Positions 57,026 through 64,000 of a stretch of DNA of 64,000 nucleotides are shown here, in pieces; within the stretch, counting starts at the first letter, position 1, and each line of letters starts with the position of its first letter. Position numbers and translations under genes: made by a program. Origin of the DNA: Microbacterium schleiferi (GTDB lineage Bacteria > Actinomycetota > Actinomycetes > Actinomycetales > Microbacteriaceae); the NCBI RefSeq assembly GCF_020781975.1, contig NZ_JAJGNI010000009.1, forward strand, positions 1 through 64,000, given 5' to 3'. The notes beneath the pieces were generated by a model. The model saw nothing but the letters and a program-made list of their open reading frames with translations, was not told the DNA's origin and ran no database searches.

Positions 57026-57193
57026 CGAAGGGTCTGATTCCGCGGAGAAATGCCGCAGGATCATCACCAGTCTAGGCGCGAGAATTCGCCGAAGACGTGA
57101 AAGGGCCCGTAAGCGACATCCCCTCCGGTACTCCGCCGGGGGCGACGGATGTCGGTGCGGATGACACCGCAATGGCCGCGAAGGAGAAAACCG

Positions 57194-58612
57194 ATGTCCG
57201 ATGTGCTGATCGAGCGTCCCGAACTCGAAAGCCTGGGAGTCTACGAGTTCGGCTGGCACGACACCGACGCCGCCGGCGCGGTGGCTCAGCGCGGAATCAA
57301 CGAGGACGTGGTCCGTGGGATCTCCTCGTTGAAATCCGAGCCGGAGTGGATGCTGAAGACCCGGCTGAAGGGCCTGCAGCTCTTCGGCCGCAAACCCATG
57401 CCCACCTGGGGTGCCGACCTCAGCGCGATCGACTTCGACAACATCAAGTACTTCGTGCGCTCCACCGAGAAGCAGGCGCAGAGCTGGGAAGACCTCCCCG
57501 AAGAGATCCGGAACACCTACGAGAAGCTGGGTATCCCCGAGGCCGAGCGCCAGCGCCTTGTGGCGGGCGTCGCGGCGCAGTACGAGTCCGAGGTCGTCTA
57601 CCACCAGATCCGCGAGGACCTCGAGGCGCAGGGTGTCATCTTCATGGACACCGACACGGCGCTGCGCGAGCACCCCGAGTTCTTCGAGGAGTACTTCGGC
57701 ACCGTCATCCCCGCCGGTGACAACAAGTTCGCGGCTCTCAACACCGCCGTGTGGTCGGGCGGGTCATTCGTCTACGTGCCGCCCGGGGTGCACGTCGAGA
57801 TTCCGCTGCAGGCCTACTTCCGGATCAACACCGAGAACATGGGCCAGTTCGAGCGGACGCTGATCATCGCCGACGAGGGCTCATACGTCCACTACATCGA
57901 GGGCTGCACGGCCCCGATCTACAAGAGCGACTCCCTGCACTCGGCAGTCGTCGAGATCATCGTGAAGAAGAACGCCCGCGTGCGCTACACGACGATCCAG
58001 AACTGGTCGAACAACGTCTACAACTTGGTCACCAAGCGCGCCGTCGCCCACGAGGGCGCCACGATGGAATGGATCGACGGCAACATCGGCTCCAAGGTGA
58101 CGATGAAGTACCCGTCGGTCTTCCTGATGGGGGAGCACGCGAAGGGCGAGACCCTCTCGGTCGCCTTCGCCGGCCCCGGGCAGCACCAGGATGCCGGCGC
58201 GAAGATGATCCACATGGCGCCGTACACGACGTCCTCGATCGTCTCGAAGTCCATCGCCCGAGGCGGCGGTCGCGCGGGGTACCGGGGCGAGGTCCGGGTC
58301 GACCCGAATGCCCACCACTCCGCCAACACGGTTCGCTGTGACGCGCTGCTGGTCGATACCGTTTCCCGCTCCGACACCTACCCGGCTATCGACATCCGCG
58401 TCGACGACGTGCAGTTGGGACACGAGGCGACAGTCTCGCGGGTCAGTGAAGAGCAGCTCTTCTACCTGCAGTCCCGGGGGCTTCCCGAGGACGAGGCGAT
58501 GGCAATGATCGTTCGTGGATTCATCGAGCCCATCGCGCGCGAACTGCCCATGGAGTACGCCCTCGAACTGAACAAGCTCATCGAGATGAGCATGGAAGGC
58601 AGCGTCGGCTGA
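57194..58612 (+). CDS. sufB: Fe-S cluster assembly protein SufB
   Basis: SufB is the core scaffold of the SUF Fe-S assembly complex SufBC2D. The 472-residue protein starts with a helical region ([20 protein letters not shown], then [20 protein letters not shown]) and continues with the beta-helix core. There, [40 protein letters not shown] (with a likely ligand Cys) and the later RCDALLVDT region are seen, and [20 protein letters not shown] ends it. ATG 57194 has AAGGAG 8 bases upstream. The sequence is intein-free, unlike mycobacterial SufB. It opens the sufB-sufD-ferredoxin-sufC-sufT operon. Confidence 0.97.
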   Translation: MSDVLIERPELESLGVYEFGWHDTDAAGAVAQRGINEDVVRGISSLKSEPEWMLKTRLKGLQLFGRKPMPTWGADLSAIDFDNIKYFVRSTEKQAQSWEDLPEEIRNTYEKLGIPEAERQRLVAGVAAQYESEVVYHQIREDLEAQGVIFMDTDTALREHPEFFEEYFGTVIPAGDNKFAALNTAVWSGGSFVYVPPGVHVEIPLQAYFRINTENMGQFERTLIIADEGSYVHYIEGCTAPIYKSDSLHSAVVEIIVKKNARVRYTTIQNWSNNVYNLVTKRAVAHEGATMEWIDGNIGSKVTMKYPSVFLMGEHAKGETLSVAFAGPGQHQDAGAKMIHMAPYTTSSIVSKSIARGGGRAGYRGEVRVDPNAHHSANTVRCDALLVDTVSRSDTYPAIDIRVDDVQLGHEATVSRVSEEQLFYLQSRGLPEDEAMAMIVRGFIEPIARELPMEYALELNKLIEMSMEGSVG

Positions 58613-58613
58613 G

Positions 58614-59804
58614 ATGACGACTACCGCACAGGCGTCGGCGACGGCGCCCGGATCAACCGTGCACACCGACGGGGGCTGGGACCTCGTTCCCGTCCAGACC
58701 CGCTCCGAACGCCCGCGCTCGTACGAGCCCTCGGCGTTCGGTGCACCGACCGGGCGCGAAGTCAACTGGAAGCACAGCCCCATCGCGGCTGTCGCTCCGC
58801 TGTTCGCCGACGAGCCCGGCGACGAAGGCGCTGTCGGCATCACGGTGACGGGCCCGCTCGCGGCAGCCGGCCTCGCTGTCGGCGAGTCACCGCGCGGCGA
58901 AGCCTTCGTGCCCGAGGATCTGCCGAGCGCAATCGCCTGGCAGCGCTCCGCGCAAGCGCTCTATCTGAAGGTGCCGGCCGATGCCGAACTCGATGAGCCC
59001 GTCGAAGTAGTCTTCACGGGCTCCGGCGCCCAACTCCGCACCCACTCCCACGTAGTGATCGAAGCTGCCCCGCACTCGCGTGCGACTGTCGTGCTTCGCC
59101 ACGAAGGGTCGGCCCAGTTCGCGCAGAACGTCGAGATCATCGTCCGTGACGGTGCCAGCCTCACGCTGGTCTCGCTGCAGCGGTGGGACGACGATGCGGT
59201 GCACGTCGCCGCGCACCAGGCTGTCGTGGGACGCGACGCGACCCTCCGGCACACCGTCGTGAGCCTCGGTGGCGCGGTAGTGCGGGTGAACCCCTCCGTC
59301 GATCTCGCCGGCGCCGGATCCGAGGGCAAGGTCTACGGTCTGTCGTTCGCTGACTCCGGTCAGCACCTTGAGAGCCAGGTGTACGTCCACCACCGCGGCC
59401 CGAACACGAGTGCCGACGTGCTCTACAAGGGAGCCCTGCAGGGCTCGAGCGCACGCAGCGTCTGGGTCGGGGACGTGCTCATCGGGCGCGAGGCCGTCGG
59501 CACCGATTCCTACGAAGCCAACCGCAACCTCGTGCTCACCGACGGTGCCCGCGCCGACTCGATCCCGAATCTCGAGATCGAGACCGGCGACATCCAGGGT
59601 GCCGGACACGCCAGCGCCACCGGTCGTTTCGACGACGAGCAGCTCTTCTACCTGCAGGCGCGAGGTATCCCCGAAGACGAAGCCCGCCGGCTCGTGGTGA
59701 TCGGATTCCTCAGCGACATCATCCAGCGCCTCGGCATCCCCGAGCTCGAGGCTGAACTCACCGAGGCGGTCACCGCCGAACTCGAACAGGAGGCGGCTGC
59801 GTGA
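58614..59804 (+). CDS. sufD: Fe-S cluster assembly protein SufD
   Basis: SufD pairs with SufB in the scaffold complex. The 396-residue protein has a variable N-terminal domain, then the beta-helix of the SufBD family. Visible elements are THSHVVIEAAPHSRATVVLR, QNVEIIVRDGASLTLVSLQR and TDSYEANRNLVLTDGARADS. The closing block FDDEQLFYLQARGIPEDEAR is shared with SufB. The start is one base after the sufB stop. The end overlaps the ferredoxin gene by 4 bases. Confidence 0.95.
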   Translation: MTTTAQASATAPGSTVHTDGGWDLVPVQTRSERPRSYEPSAFGAPTGREVNWKHSPIAAVAPLFADEPGDEGAVGITVTGPLAAAGLAVGESPRGEAFVPEDLPSAIAWQRSAQALYLKVPADAELDEPVEVVFTGSGAQLRTHSHVVIEAAPHSRATVVLRHEGSAQFAQNVEIIVRDGASLTLVSLQRWDDDAVHVAAHQAVVGRDATLRHTVVSLGGAVVRVNPSVDLAGAGSEGKVYGLSFADSGQHLESQVYVHHRGPNTSADVLYKGALQGSSARSVWVGDVLIGREAVGTDSYEANRNLVLTDGARADSIPNLEIETGDIQGAGHASATGRFDDEQLFYLQARGIPEDEARRLVVIGFLSDIIQRLGIPELEAELTEAVTAELEQEAAA

Positions 59805-60142
59805 GCGCCACCCGCGTGTGCTCGCTGAGCGAGCTGGAACAGGACGCTGCCAAGCGCGTCGTGATCGACGGTGTTGCGATCGCTGTCGTCAAAGACTCCA
59901 ACGGTGACGTGCACGCCATCGGCGATACCTGCACACACGGTGACATTTCGCTCTCCGACGGCTTCGTCGAGGGCGAGACATTGGAATGCTGGGCCCACGG
60001 CTCAGCGTTCTCGCTTCTGACGGGCCGCCCCCTGAACCTTCCCGCGTACGAGCCGGTGCCGGTGTACGAGGTCACGATCGAGGGCGACGACGTCCTGATC
60101 GACCCGGCCGTCACCAAGGCCGTCACCCCAGACATCCACTGA
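59801..60142 (+). CDS. Rieske-type [2Fe-2S] ferredoxin
   Basis: A 113-residue small soluble Rieske protein. The cluster-binding motifs are CTHGDISLSDG (Cys-x-His) and LECWAHGSAFSL (Cys-x-x-His), at residues about 47-49 and 64-67. This is the non-heme/bphF-type ferredoxin fold rather than the membrane Rieske of bc1. The GTG start overlaps sufD by 4 bases, and sufC follows 11 bases later. Its location suggests that it supplies electrons to, or receives clusters from, the SUF machinery. The arrangement is common in actinobacteria. Confidence 0.94.
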   Translation: MSATRVCSLSELEQDAAKRVVIDGVAIAVVKDSNGDVHAIGDTCTHGDISLSDGFVEGETLECWAHGSAFSLLTGRPLNLPAYEPVPVYEVTIEGDDVLIDPAVTKAVTPDIH

Positions 60143-60153
60143 AAAGGAACCCC

Positions 60154-60924
60154 ATGGCTGTTCTCGAGATCCGCGACCTGCACGTCACGGTCGACACGGA
60201 TGCCGGAGAGACCGAGATCCTCAACGGCATGACCCTCACGATTCGGACGGGGGAGACCCACGCGATTATGGGCCCCAACGGGTCGGGCAAGTCGACCCTC
60301 GCGTACACGATCGCCGGGCACCCCAAGTACACCGTGACAAGCGGCTCGATCACGCTCGACGGTGAAGACGTCCTCGAGATGTCGGTCGACGAGCGCGCGC
60401 GCGCCGGTCTCTTCCTCGCGATGCAGTACCCCGTCGAGATCCCCGGCGTGACGGTGACGAACTTCCTGCGCACGGCGAAGTCCGCCATCGACGGGCAGGC
60501 GCCCTCGATCCGCACGTGGACCAAGGACGTCAAGAAGGCCATGGCGGACCTCCGTATGGACGAGAAGTTCGCGCAGCGAAACGTCAACGAGGGCTTCTCG
60601 GGCGGCGAGAAGAAGCGCCACGAGATCCTGCAGCTCGAGCTGCTGAAGCCGAAGATCGCTGTGCTCGATGAGACCGACTCGGGTCTCGACGTCGATGCCC
60701 TGAAGGTCGTCTCGGAGGGCGTCAACCGTGCCAAGGCCGAGACCGACATGGGCGTGCTACTGATCACGCACTACACCCGCATCCTTCGTTACATCCACCC
60801 CGACTTCGTGCACGTCGTCGTCGGCGGACGCATCGTCGAAGAGGGCGGGCCGGAGCTTGCCGACCGGCTCGAGGCCGAGGGATACGATCGCTTTCTCGAG
60901 CCCGCCGCCGGATCCGGCGCCTAG
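60154..60924 (+). CDS. sufC: Fe-S cluster assembly ATPase SufC
   Basis: SufC is the ABC-type ATPase that drives conformational change in SufBC2D. The 256-residue protein has Walker A IMGPNGSGKSTLAYTIAGHP near residue 37, Q-loop LAMQYPVEIPGV, signature FSGGEKKRHEILQLELLKPK, Walker B IAVLDETDSGLDVDALK and switch His in LLITHYTRIL. These sub-motifs (SGGEKKR, DETDSGLD) are SufC hallmarks. ATG 60154 has AAAAGGAA 8 bases upstream. Confidence 0.98.
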   Translation: MAVLEIRDLHVTVDTDAGETEILNGMTLTIRTGETHAIMGPNGSGKSTLAYTIAGHPKYTVTSGSITLDGEDVLEMSVDERARAGLFLAMQYPVEIPGVTVTNFLRTAKSAIDGQAPSIRTWTKDVKKAMADLRMDEKFAQRNVNEGFSGGEKKRHEILQLELLKPKIAVLDETDSGLDVDALKVVSEGVNRAKAETDMGVLLITHYTRILRYIHPDFVHVVVGGRIVEEGGPELADRLEAEGYDRFLEPAAGSGA

Positions 60925-60933
60925 GATCAAGTC

Positions 60934-61263
60934 ATGACCGCGACTCTCAGCCCTGAGAAGTTCGACGAGGTCACCGAGGCCCTCAAGGACGTCATGGATC
61001 CCGAACTCGGGATCAATGTCGTCGACCTCGGACTGATCTACGACCTCAGCTGGGATGACGAGAACGACGCTCTCGTCATCCACATGACGCTGACCTCCGC
61101 CGGGTGCCCGCTCACCGACGTCCTCGAAGAGCAGACGGCGCAGGCCCTCGACGATGTCGTGGAACGCTTCCGTATCAACTGGGTGTGGATGCCGCCGTGG
61201 GGCCCCGAGCGCATCACCGACGATGGTCGCGACATGATGCGTGCCCTCGGCTTCGCCATCTGA
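60934..61263 (+). CDS. sufT: SufT-like MIP18-family Fe-S assembly factor
   Basis: A 109-residue MIP18/DUF59 (PaaD-like) protein. The conserved motifs are VMDPELGINVVDLGLIYDLS and HMTLTSAGCPLTDVLEEQ with the conserved Cys near 58. Family members assist Fe-S maturation of target proteins. It closes the suf operon 9 bases after sufC. The cysteine desulfurase sufS and scaffold sufU, which usually stand before it in actinobacteria, are not in this window, so sulfur for cluster assembly must come from genes elsewhere. Confidence 0.92.
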   Translation: MTATLSPEKFDEVTEALKDVMDPELGINVVDLGLIYDLSWDDENDALVIHMTLTSAGCPLTDVLEEQTAQALDDVVERFRINWVWMPPWGPERITDDGRDMMRALGFAI

Positions 61264-61310
61264 TCGGCTCCTCCTTCAGGGCGTGCCATCACGCCGTGTT
61301 CTGCCGCCGA

Positions 61311-61316
61311 TAGGGT
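61311..61316 (+). promoter_or_regulatory. -10 hexamer, leaderless start of plsC-type gene
   Basis: TAGGGT, six bases, GTG 61323. Confidence 0.5.
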
Positions 61317-61322
61317 GGCGGG

Positions 61323-62027
61323 GTGACAGATCCCGCTCCGCCCCGCCGTGTCTCCCGGCCAGGATTCATCTACTTCCTCGGGCGGGTCGTCCTCCGCCCG
61401 CTGTTCTGGATCCTGTACCGGCCGCGCATCGTCGGTCGGGGAAACGTGCCCCCGCGCGGACCCGTCCTGCTCGCGAGCAATCACCTCTCCTCTCTCGACA
61501 CCGTCATCATCCCTACGTCCGCCGCGCGACCTGTCCAGTTCCTCATCAAGTCGTCGTACTTCACCGGGTCCGGGCTGCTCGGACGGTTCATGCGCTGGTT
61601 CTTCACGTCGATCGGCGGGGTGCCGGTGTACCGCGCAACGGGACGCGATGCGCGCGCGGCACTCGAGGCCGGTGCCAGCATCCTTCGAGCCGGCAGCGTC
61701 TTCGCCGTTTTCCCCGAGGGCACCCGCTCGCGCGACGGCAGACTGCACGAGGGGCACGGGGGAGCGGCATGGATGGCGTACGACACCGGCGCGACGGTCG
61801 TCCCCGTGGGGTTGATCGGTACCGGCACCGTCAAGCCCTTCAGCCACCTGGTGCCGGGAAGGTCTCGAATCGAGGTGCATTTCGGTGAGCCGCTCGACCT
61901 CTCCGATCTCGATGGCGTTCCGGCAGGCAAAGCCCGGCGGCAGATCACCGAGCGCACGATGAACGCGATCGCAGCCCTCAGCGGTCAAGAGCGTTCCGGC
62001 GAGGTGAACGCGAGCTCGCGCGACTGA
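61323..62027 (+). CDS. 1-acyl-sn-glycerol-3-phosphate acyltransferase (PlsC family)
   Basis: A membrane-associated acyltransferase of phospholipid synthesis. The 234-residue protein has an N-terminal hydrophobic patch, then the acyltransferase motif I LLASNHLSSLDTVIIP (HxxxxD), VPVYRATGRDARAA (motif II) and VFAVFPEGTRSRDGRLHEGH (motif III). Motif IV is GATVVPVGLIGTG. GTG 61323 follows TAGGGT by six bases, so it is probably leaderless. It stands between the suf operon and a DUF5993-dsbB pair. Actinobacteria carry several PlsC paralogues, so the exact acceptor is uncertain. Confidence 0.92.
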   Translation: MTDPAPPRRVSRPGFIYFLGRVVLRPLFWILYRPRIVGRGNVPPRGPVLLASNHLSSLDTVIIPTSAARPVQFLIKSSYFTGSGLLGRFMRWFFTSIGGVPVYRATGRDARAALEAGASILRAGSVFAVFPEGTRSRDGRLHEGHGGAAWMAYDTGATVVPVGLIGTGTVKPFSHLVPGRSRIEVHFGEPLDLSDLDGVPAGKARRQITERTMNAIAALSGQERSGEVNASSRD

Positions 62028-62082
62028 ACGTCGGACGGCTCGCCGGCTCCGCGCGCTATGGCTCCCGAGCTGGAGCCCCCGC

Positions 62083-62088
62083 TACGTT
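62083..62088 (+). promoter_or_regulatory. -10 hexamer, leaderless start of DUF5993 gene
   Basis: TACGTT, six bases, GTG 62095. Confidence 0.5.
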
Positions 62089-62094
62089 GAGGGC

Positions 62095-62253
62095 GTGGAC
62101 ACCCTCATCTTCGGCGTGCTGCTCGCGGTAGCCCTCATCATCATCTTCTCCAAGAGTCGGTGGCTGGTCATCGGCTCCTGGGCCGTCGCCGCGCTTGCCG
62201 TGATCGGGCTGTTCGCCTACCACGCGAACGACGTGTTGGAGTTGAGCTTCTGA
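62095..62253 (+). CDS. DUF5993 family small membrane protein
   Basis: A 52-residue protein of two transmembrane helices (about residues 2-18 and 24-41), starting VDTLIFGVLLAVALIIIFSK and ending YHANDVLELSF. The pattern fits DUF5993, a family of tiny membrane proteins encoded just before dsbB-like genes. GTG 62095 lies six bases after TACGTT, and the stop overlaps the dsbB ATG by one base (TGATG). The strict pairing suggests it is a subunit or helper of the DsbB-like protein. Confidence 0.75.
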   Translation: MDTLIFGVLLAVALIIIFSKSRWLVIGSWAVAALAVIGLFAYHANDVLELSF

Positions 62254-62843
62254 TGTCCGCCTCGATCGTGGTTCGCAAACTTTCGTTCTGGGCCTTCGTG
62301 GCCTTCCTCGTGGCCTATGTCGGCATCCTGTCGATGGCGATGTTCGTCTTCCAATTCGGGCTCGGCGAACTGCCGTGCCCGCTGTGCATCCTGCAGCGGA
62401 TGGGCATGATGTTGGCGAGCCTCGGAGCGCTGTACGTCGTGGTGAGGGCGCTGCGCGGCGAGCTTCTGCTGCGCGAACTCGCGACCGGCCTGGGGCTAGC
62501 GATCCTCGGTGCCGTCGTGGGCGCGGCGATCTCCATACGGCAGATCCTGCTCCACATCCTGCCCGGTGATCCCGGCTACGGCGAGGCGGTTCTGGGCCTG
62601 CACCTGTACACCTGGGCGCTGATCACGTTCGTCGTCGTTATCGTGTTCGCCGGGGTTGTCGCGCTGTTCGCGCGGGATCTGCTGCCGATCGCTCCCGCCA
62701 CTGGCTGGCTGCGCATTCTCGCCTGGGTCGTCGTGTGGTTGTTCGTCGCGACCATTGCGATCAACCTCGTGGTCGTGTTCGCCGAGGAGGGCTTCAACTG
62801 GGTTCTTCCCGACGACCCCACGCGTTATCTCCTGTTCGGCTGA
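62253..62843 (+). CDS. DsbB-family disulfide bond formation protein
   Basis: A membrane quinone-linked oxidoreductase that reoxidises a DsbA-type partner. The 196-residue protein has five to six hydrophobic helices. The redox motif ELPCPLCILQRMGMM (CxxC plus the conserved Gln-Arg) follows the first helix at about residues 44-47, as in DsbB. The second Cys pair of E. coli DsbB is not evident: no further Cys was seen in the translated sequence, so it resembles short DsbB or DsbI variants. ATG 62253 overlaps the DUF5993 stop. Its stop codon lies in the first unit of a 27-bp tandem repeat. Confidence 0.85.
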   Translation: MSASIVVRKLSFWAFVAFLVAYVGILSMAMFVFQFGLGELPCPLCILQRMGMMLASLGALYVVVRALRGELLLRELATGLGLAILGAVVGAAISIRQILLHILPGDPGYGEAVLGLHLYTWALITFVVVIVFAGVVALFARDLLPIAPATGWLRILAWVVVWLFVATIAINLVVVFAEEGFNWVLPDDPTRYLLFG

Positions 62844-62944
62844 GTCTGATGTGTGCCGCTACGCGGCTGAGTCTGATGTGTGCCGCTATGCGGCTGAGTC
62901 TGATGTGTGCCGCTATGCGGCTGGGTCTGATGTCCGCCGCTCCG
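62837..62944 (+). repeat. 27-bp tandem repeat, four copies
   Basis: Units begin CGGCTGAGTCTGATGTG; the second and third (62864-62890, 62891-62917) are identical, the first differs by one to two bases and the fourth by several. The first unit contains the dsbB stop codon, and each of the first three units repeats that TGA in frame. Confidence 0.85.
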
Positions 62945-63029
62945 CGGGGTGCCGTCCTCGGGGACATGCCCTCGCGGGCTGCGCCCGCTCCCGCCAGACC
63001 CGGTGCCAGCCCCGAGGACGGCACCCCGC
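62944..63029. repeat. 20-bp perfect inverted repeat with 46-base loop
   Basis: 62944-62963 (GCGGGGTGCCGTCCTCGGGG) is exactly complementary to 63010-63029. The loop contains a smaller palindrome (GCGGGCTGCGCCCGC). It probably ends dsbB transcription or marks a small mobile sequence; it follows the tandem repeat without a gap. Confidence 0.8.
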
Positions 63030-63067
63030 TGCGCGGCTGCGCCCGGACAGGTTCGGGCTCGCACGGC

Positions 63068-63073
63068 TAGGCT
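63068..63073 (+). promoter_or_regulatory. -10 hexamer, leaderless start of patB-like gene
   Basis: TAGGCT, six bases, ATG 63080. Confidence 0.5.
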
Positions 63074-63079
63074 CGGAGA

Positions 63080-64000
63080 ATGACCGTGAGTCCCCTCCAG
63101 GCCCTCCCGATCGAGCGACTGCGTGAACGGACCAGCACGAAATGGCGCGCCTACCCGGCCGATGTGCTGCCGCTGTTCGTTGCAGAGACCGACTTCCCGC
63201 TCGCGCCGGCGATCACAGCGCGTTTGCGCGCAGCGGTGGAGATCGGTGACACGGGGTATACGCCGCCGAAGCCGGGGATCGCTGAGGCTTACGCCGGTTT
63301 TGCGCGGCGGCGCTACGGCTGGGAGATCGACCCCGCGCACGTTCGCTCGACGGGCGACGTCGTCATGGGTCTCGTCGAGATCCTCAGAGCCACAATCTCA
63401 CCCGGGGACCGCGTCGTGATCACGCCCCCGGTGTATCCGCCGTTCTACGACCTCATCCCGGAAGCGGGGGGAGTCGTCGAGACAGTGCCGCTGCTCGCGG
63501 ATGCCGGATACACGCTTGATCTGGCCGGCATCGAGGCGGCACTGGCCGGAGGCGCCCGCGCGGTTCTGCTGTGCAACCCGCACAACCCGACGGGAACAGT
63601 GCACTCCCGCGAGACGCTTGCAGAACTCGCCGAGATCGCCGCACGCCACGGCGCGATCGTCGTCAGTGACGAAATTCATGCACCCCTGGTGCATGCGCCG
63701 GCGACGTTCACACCGTTCCTCAGCGCATCTCCGGTTGCGGCATCCGTCGGATACGCCGTGGCGAGCGCAAGCAAAGCCTTCAATCTCGCTGGTCTGAAGT
63801 GCGCGCTGATGTCGACCGCCGCTGACCACACGCGCCGGGTCGTGCAGGGGCTCCCGAAGGAAGTCGAGTGGCGAACTGGTCACTTCGGCGCACTGGCAGG
63901 CGTTGCGGCCTTCTCGCCCGAGAGCGATGAGTGGCTGGATGCGTTACTCGCCGCGCTCGACGCGAACCGGCACCTCCTCGCCGACCTGCTCGCCGAGCAC
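63080..64000 (+). CDS. PatB/MalY-type aminotransferase / C-S lyase (partial, cut by window end)
   Basis: The first 307 residues of a PLP-dependent fold-type-I enzyme. Visible features are WRAYPADVLPLFVAETDFPL (where PatB/MalY have the MWVADMDFP block), DTGYTPPKPGIAEAYAGFAR, and GDVVMGLVEILRATISPGDR. Further on are VVITPPVYPPFY, LLCNPHNPTGTVHSRETLAE, VVSDEIHAPLVH and the PLP-binding Lys in ASASKAFNLAGLKCAL. MalY/PatB proteins cleave cystathionine-type C-S bonds or act as aminotransferases. ATG 63080 follows TAGGCT by six bases. The remaining about 80 residues lie beyond the window, so the C-terminal domain cannot be judged. Confidence 0.9.
   Translation, partial: MTVSPLQALPIERLRERTSTKWRAYPADVLPLFVAETDFPLAPAITARLRAAVEIGDTGYTPPKPGIAEAYAGFARRRYGWEIDPAHVRSTGDVVMGLVEILRATISPGDRVVITPPVYPPFYDLIPEAGGVVETVPLLADAGYTLDLAGIEAALAGGARAVLLCNPHNPTGTVHSRETLAELAEIAARHGAIVVSDEIHAPLVHAPATFTPFLSASPVAASVGYAVASASKAFNLAGLKCALMSTAADHTRRVVQGLPKEVEWRTGHFGALAGVAAFSPESDEWLDALLAALDANRHLLADLLAEH

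Overview
The window is high-GC, densely coded DNA of an actinobacterium. Its gene content and order point to the family Microbacteriaceae, probably Microbacterium or a close relative: uvrA-uvrC-rapZ-whiA, then gap-pgk-tpiA-secG-rbpA, an actinobacterial opcA between zwf and pgl, ctaB/ctaA, and a suf operon with a Rieske-type ferredoxin. Many genes begin directly at a GTG or ATG six bases after a TANNNT hexamer, which is the arrangement of leaderless transcripts common in actinobacteria. No rRNA, tRNA or CRISPR array was seen.

Layout. Positions 1-2250 are accessory: a translationally coupled DUF5343/TIGR02391 (Ymh) pair whose second gene looks 3'-truncated, a small conserved-looking protein, and decayed sequence. 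rpsA (2252-3724) is followed by a mixed region: FUSC-type membrane protein, DUF2807 lipoprotein, DUF6326 protein, zinc-independent alcohol dehydrogenase, DUF2306 protein, a NarL-type two-component system and a DHA2 drug exporter. Positions 11.7-16.4 kb hold a VapBC toxin-antitoxin pair with octamer repeats over its promoter and a UvrA-like ATPase. An IS481-family element sits immediately upstream of that ATPase. It is complete, is flanked by a 6-bp GCTAGC duplication, and has landed in the gene's probable -10 hexamer. Three copies of an ~86-bp repeat with 15-bp terminal inverted repeats lie nearby.

Positions 16.4-25.6 kb look like one functional cluster. An SDR dehydrogenase and a large FAD/NAD(P)-binding protein are divergent from a branched-chain-amino-acid-type ABC importer. 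The importer has a lipoprotein receptor, a fused LivH-LivM permease and two ATPases, and it runs translationally coupled into two carboxymuconolactone-decarboxylase/alkylhydroperoxidase-like proteins. The substrate is not evident. A membrane histidine kinase coupled to a degenerate GGDEF protein, coaE and a DUF4126 membrane protein follow.

From 30.7 kb to the end the window is mostly core genome: uvrB, a frameshifted VOC gene, an OhrR/MarR regulator divergent from a small Cys-rich protein, uvrA-uvrC, rapZ, whiA (no yvcK between them), sodA, the lower-glycolysis operon with secG and rbpA, and, convergent to it, tkt-tal-pgi-zwf-opcA-pgl for the pentose phosphate pathway. Next come heme O and heme A synthases, sufB-sufD-ferredoxin-sufC-sufT (without sufS/sufU), plsC, a DUF5993-dsbB pair, and the first ~920 bases of a PatB/MalY-type C-S lyase/aminotransferase cut by the window end.

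The most notable observations are the IS481 insertion that borrows its transposase stop codon from the target duplication while preserving the downstream -10, the 86-bp repeat family, the octamer array at the vapBC promoter, and the ABC/CMD/FAD cluster of unknown substrate.
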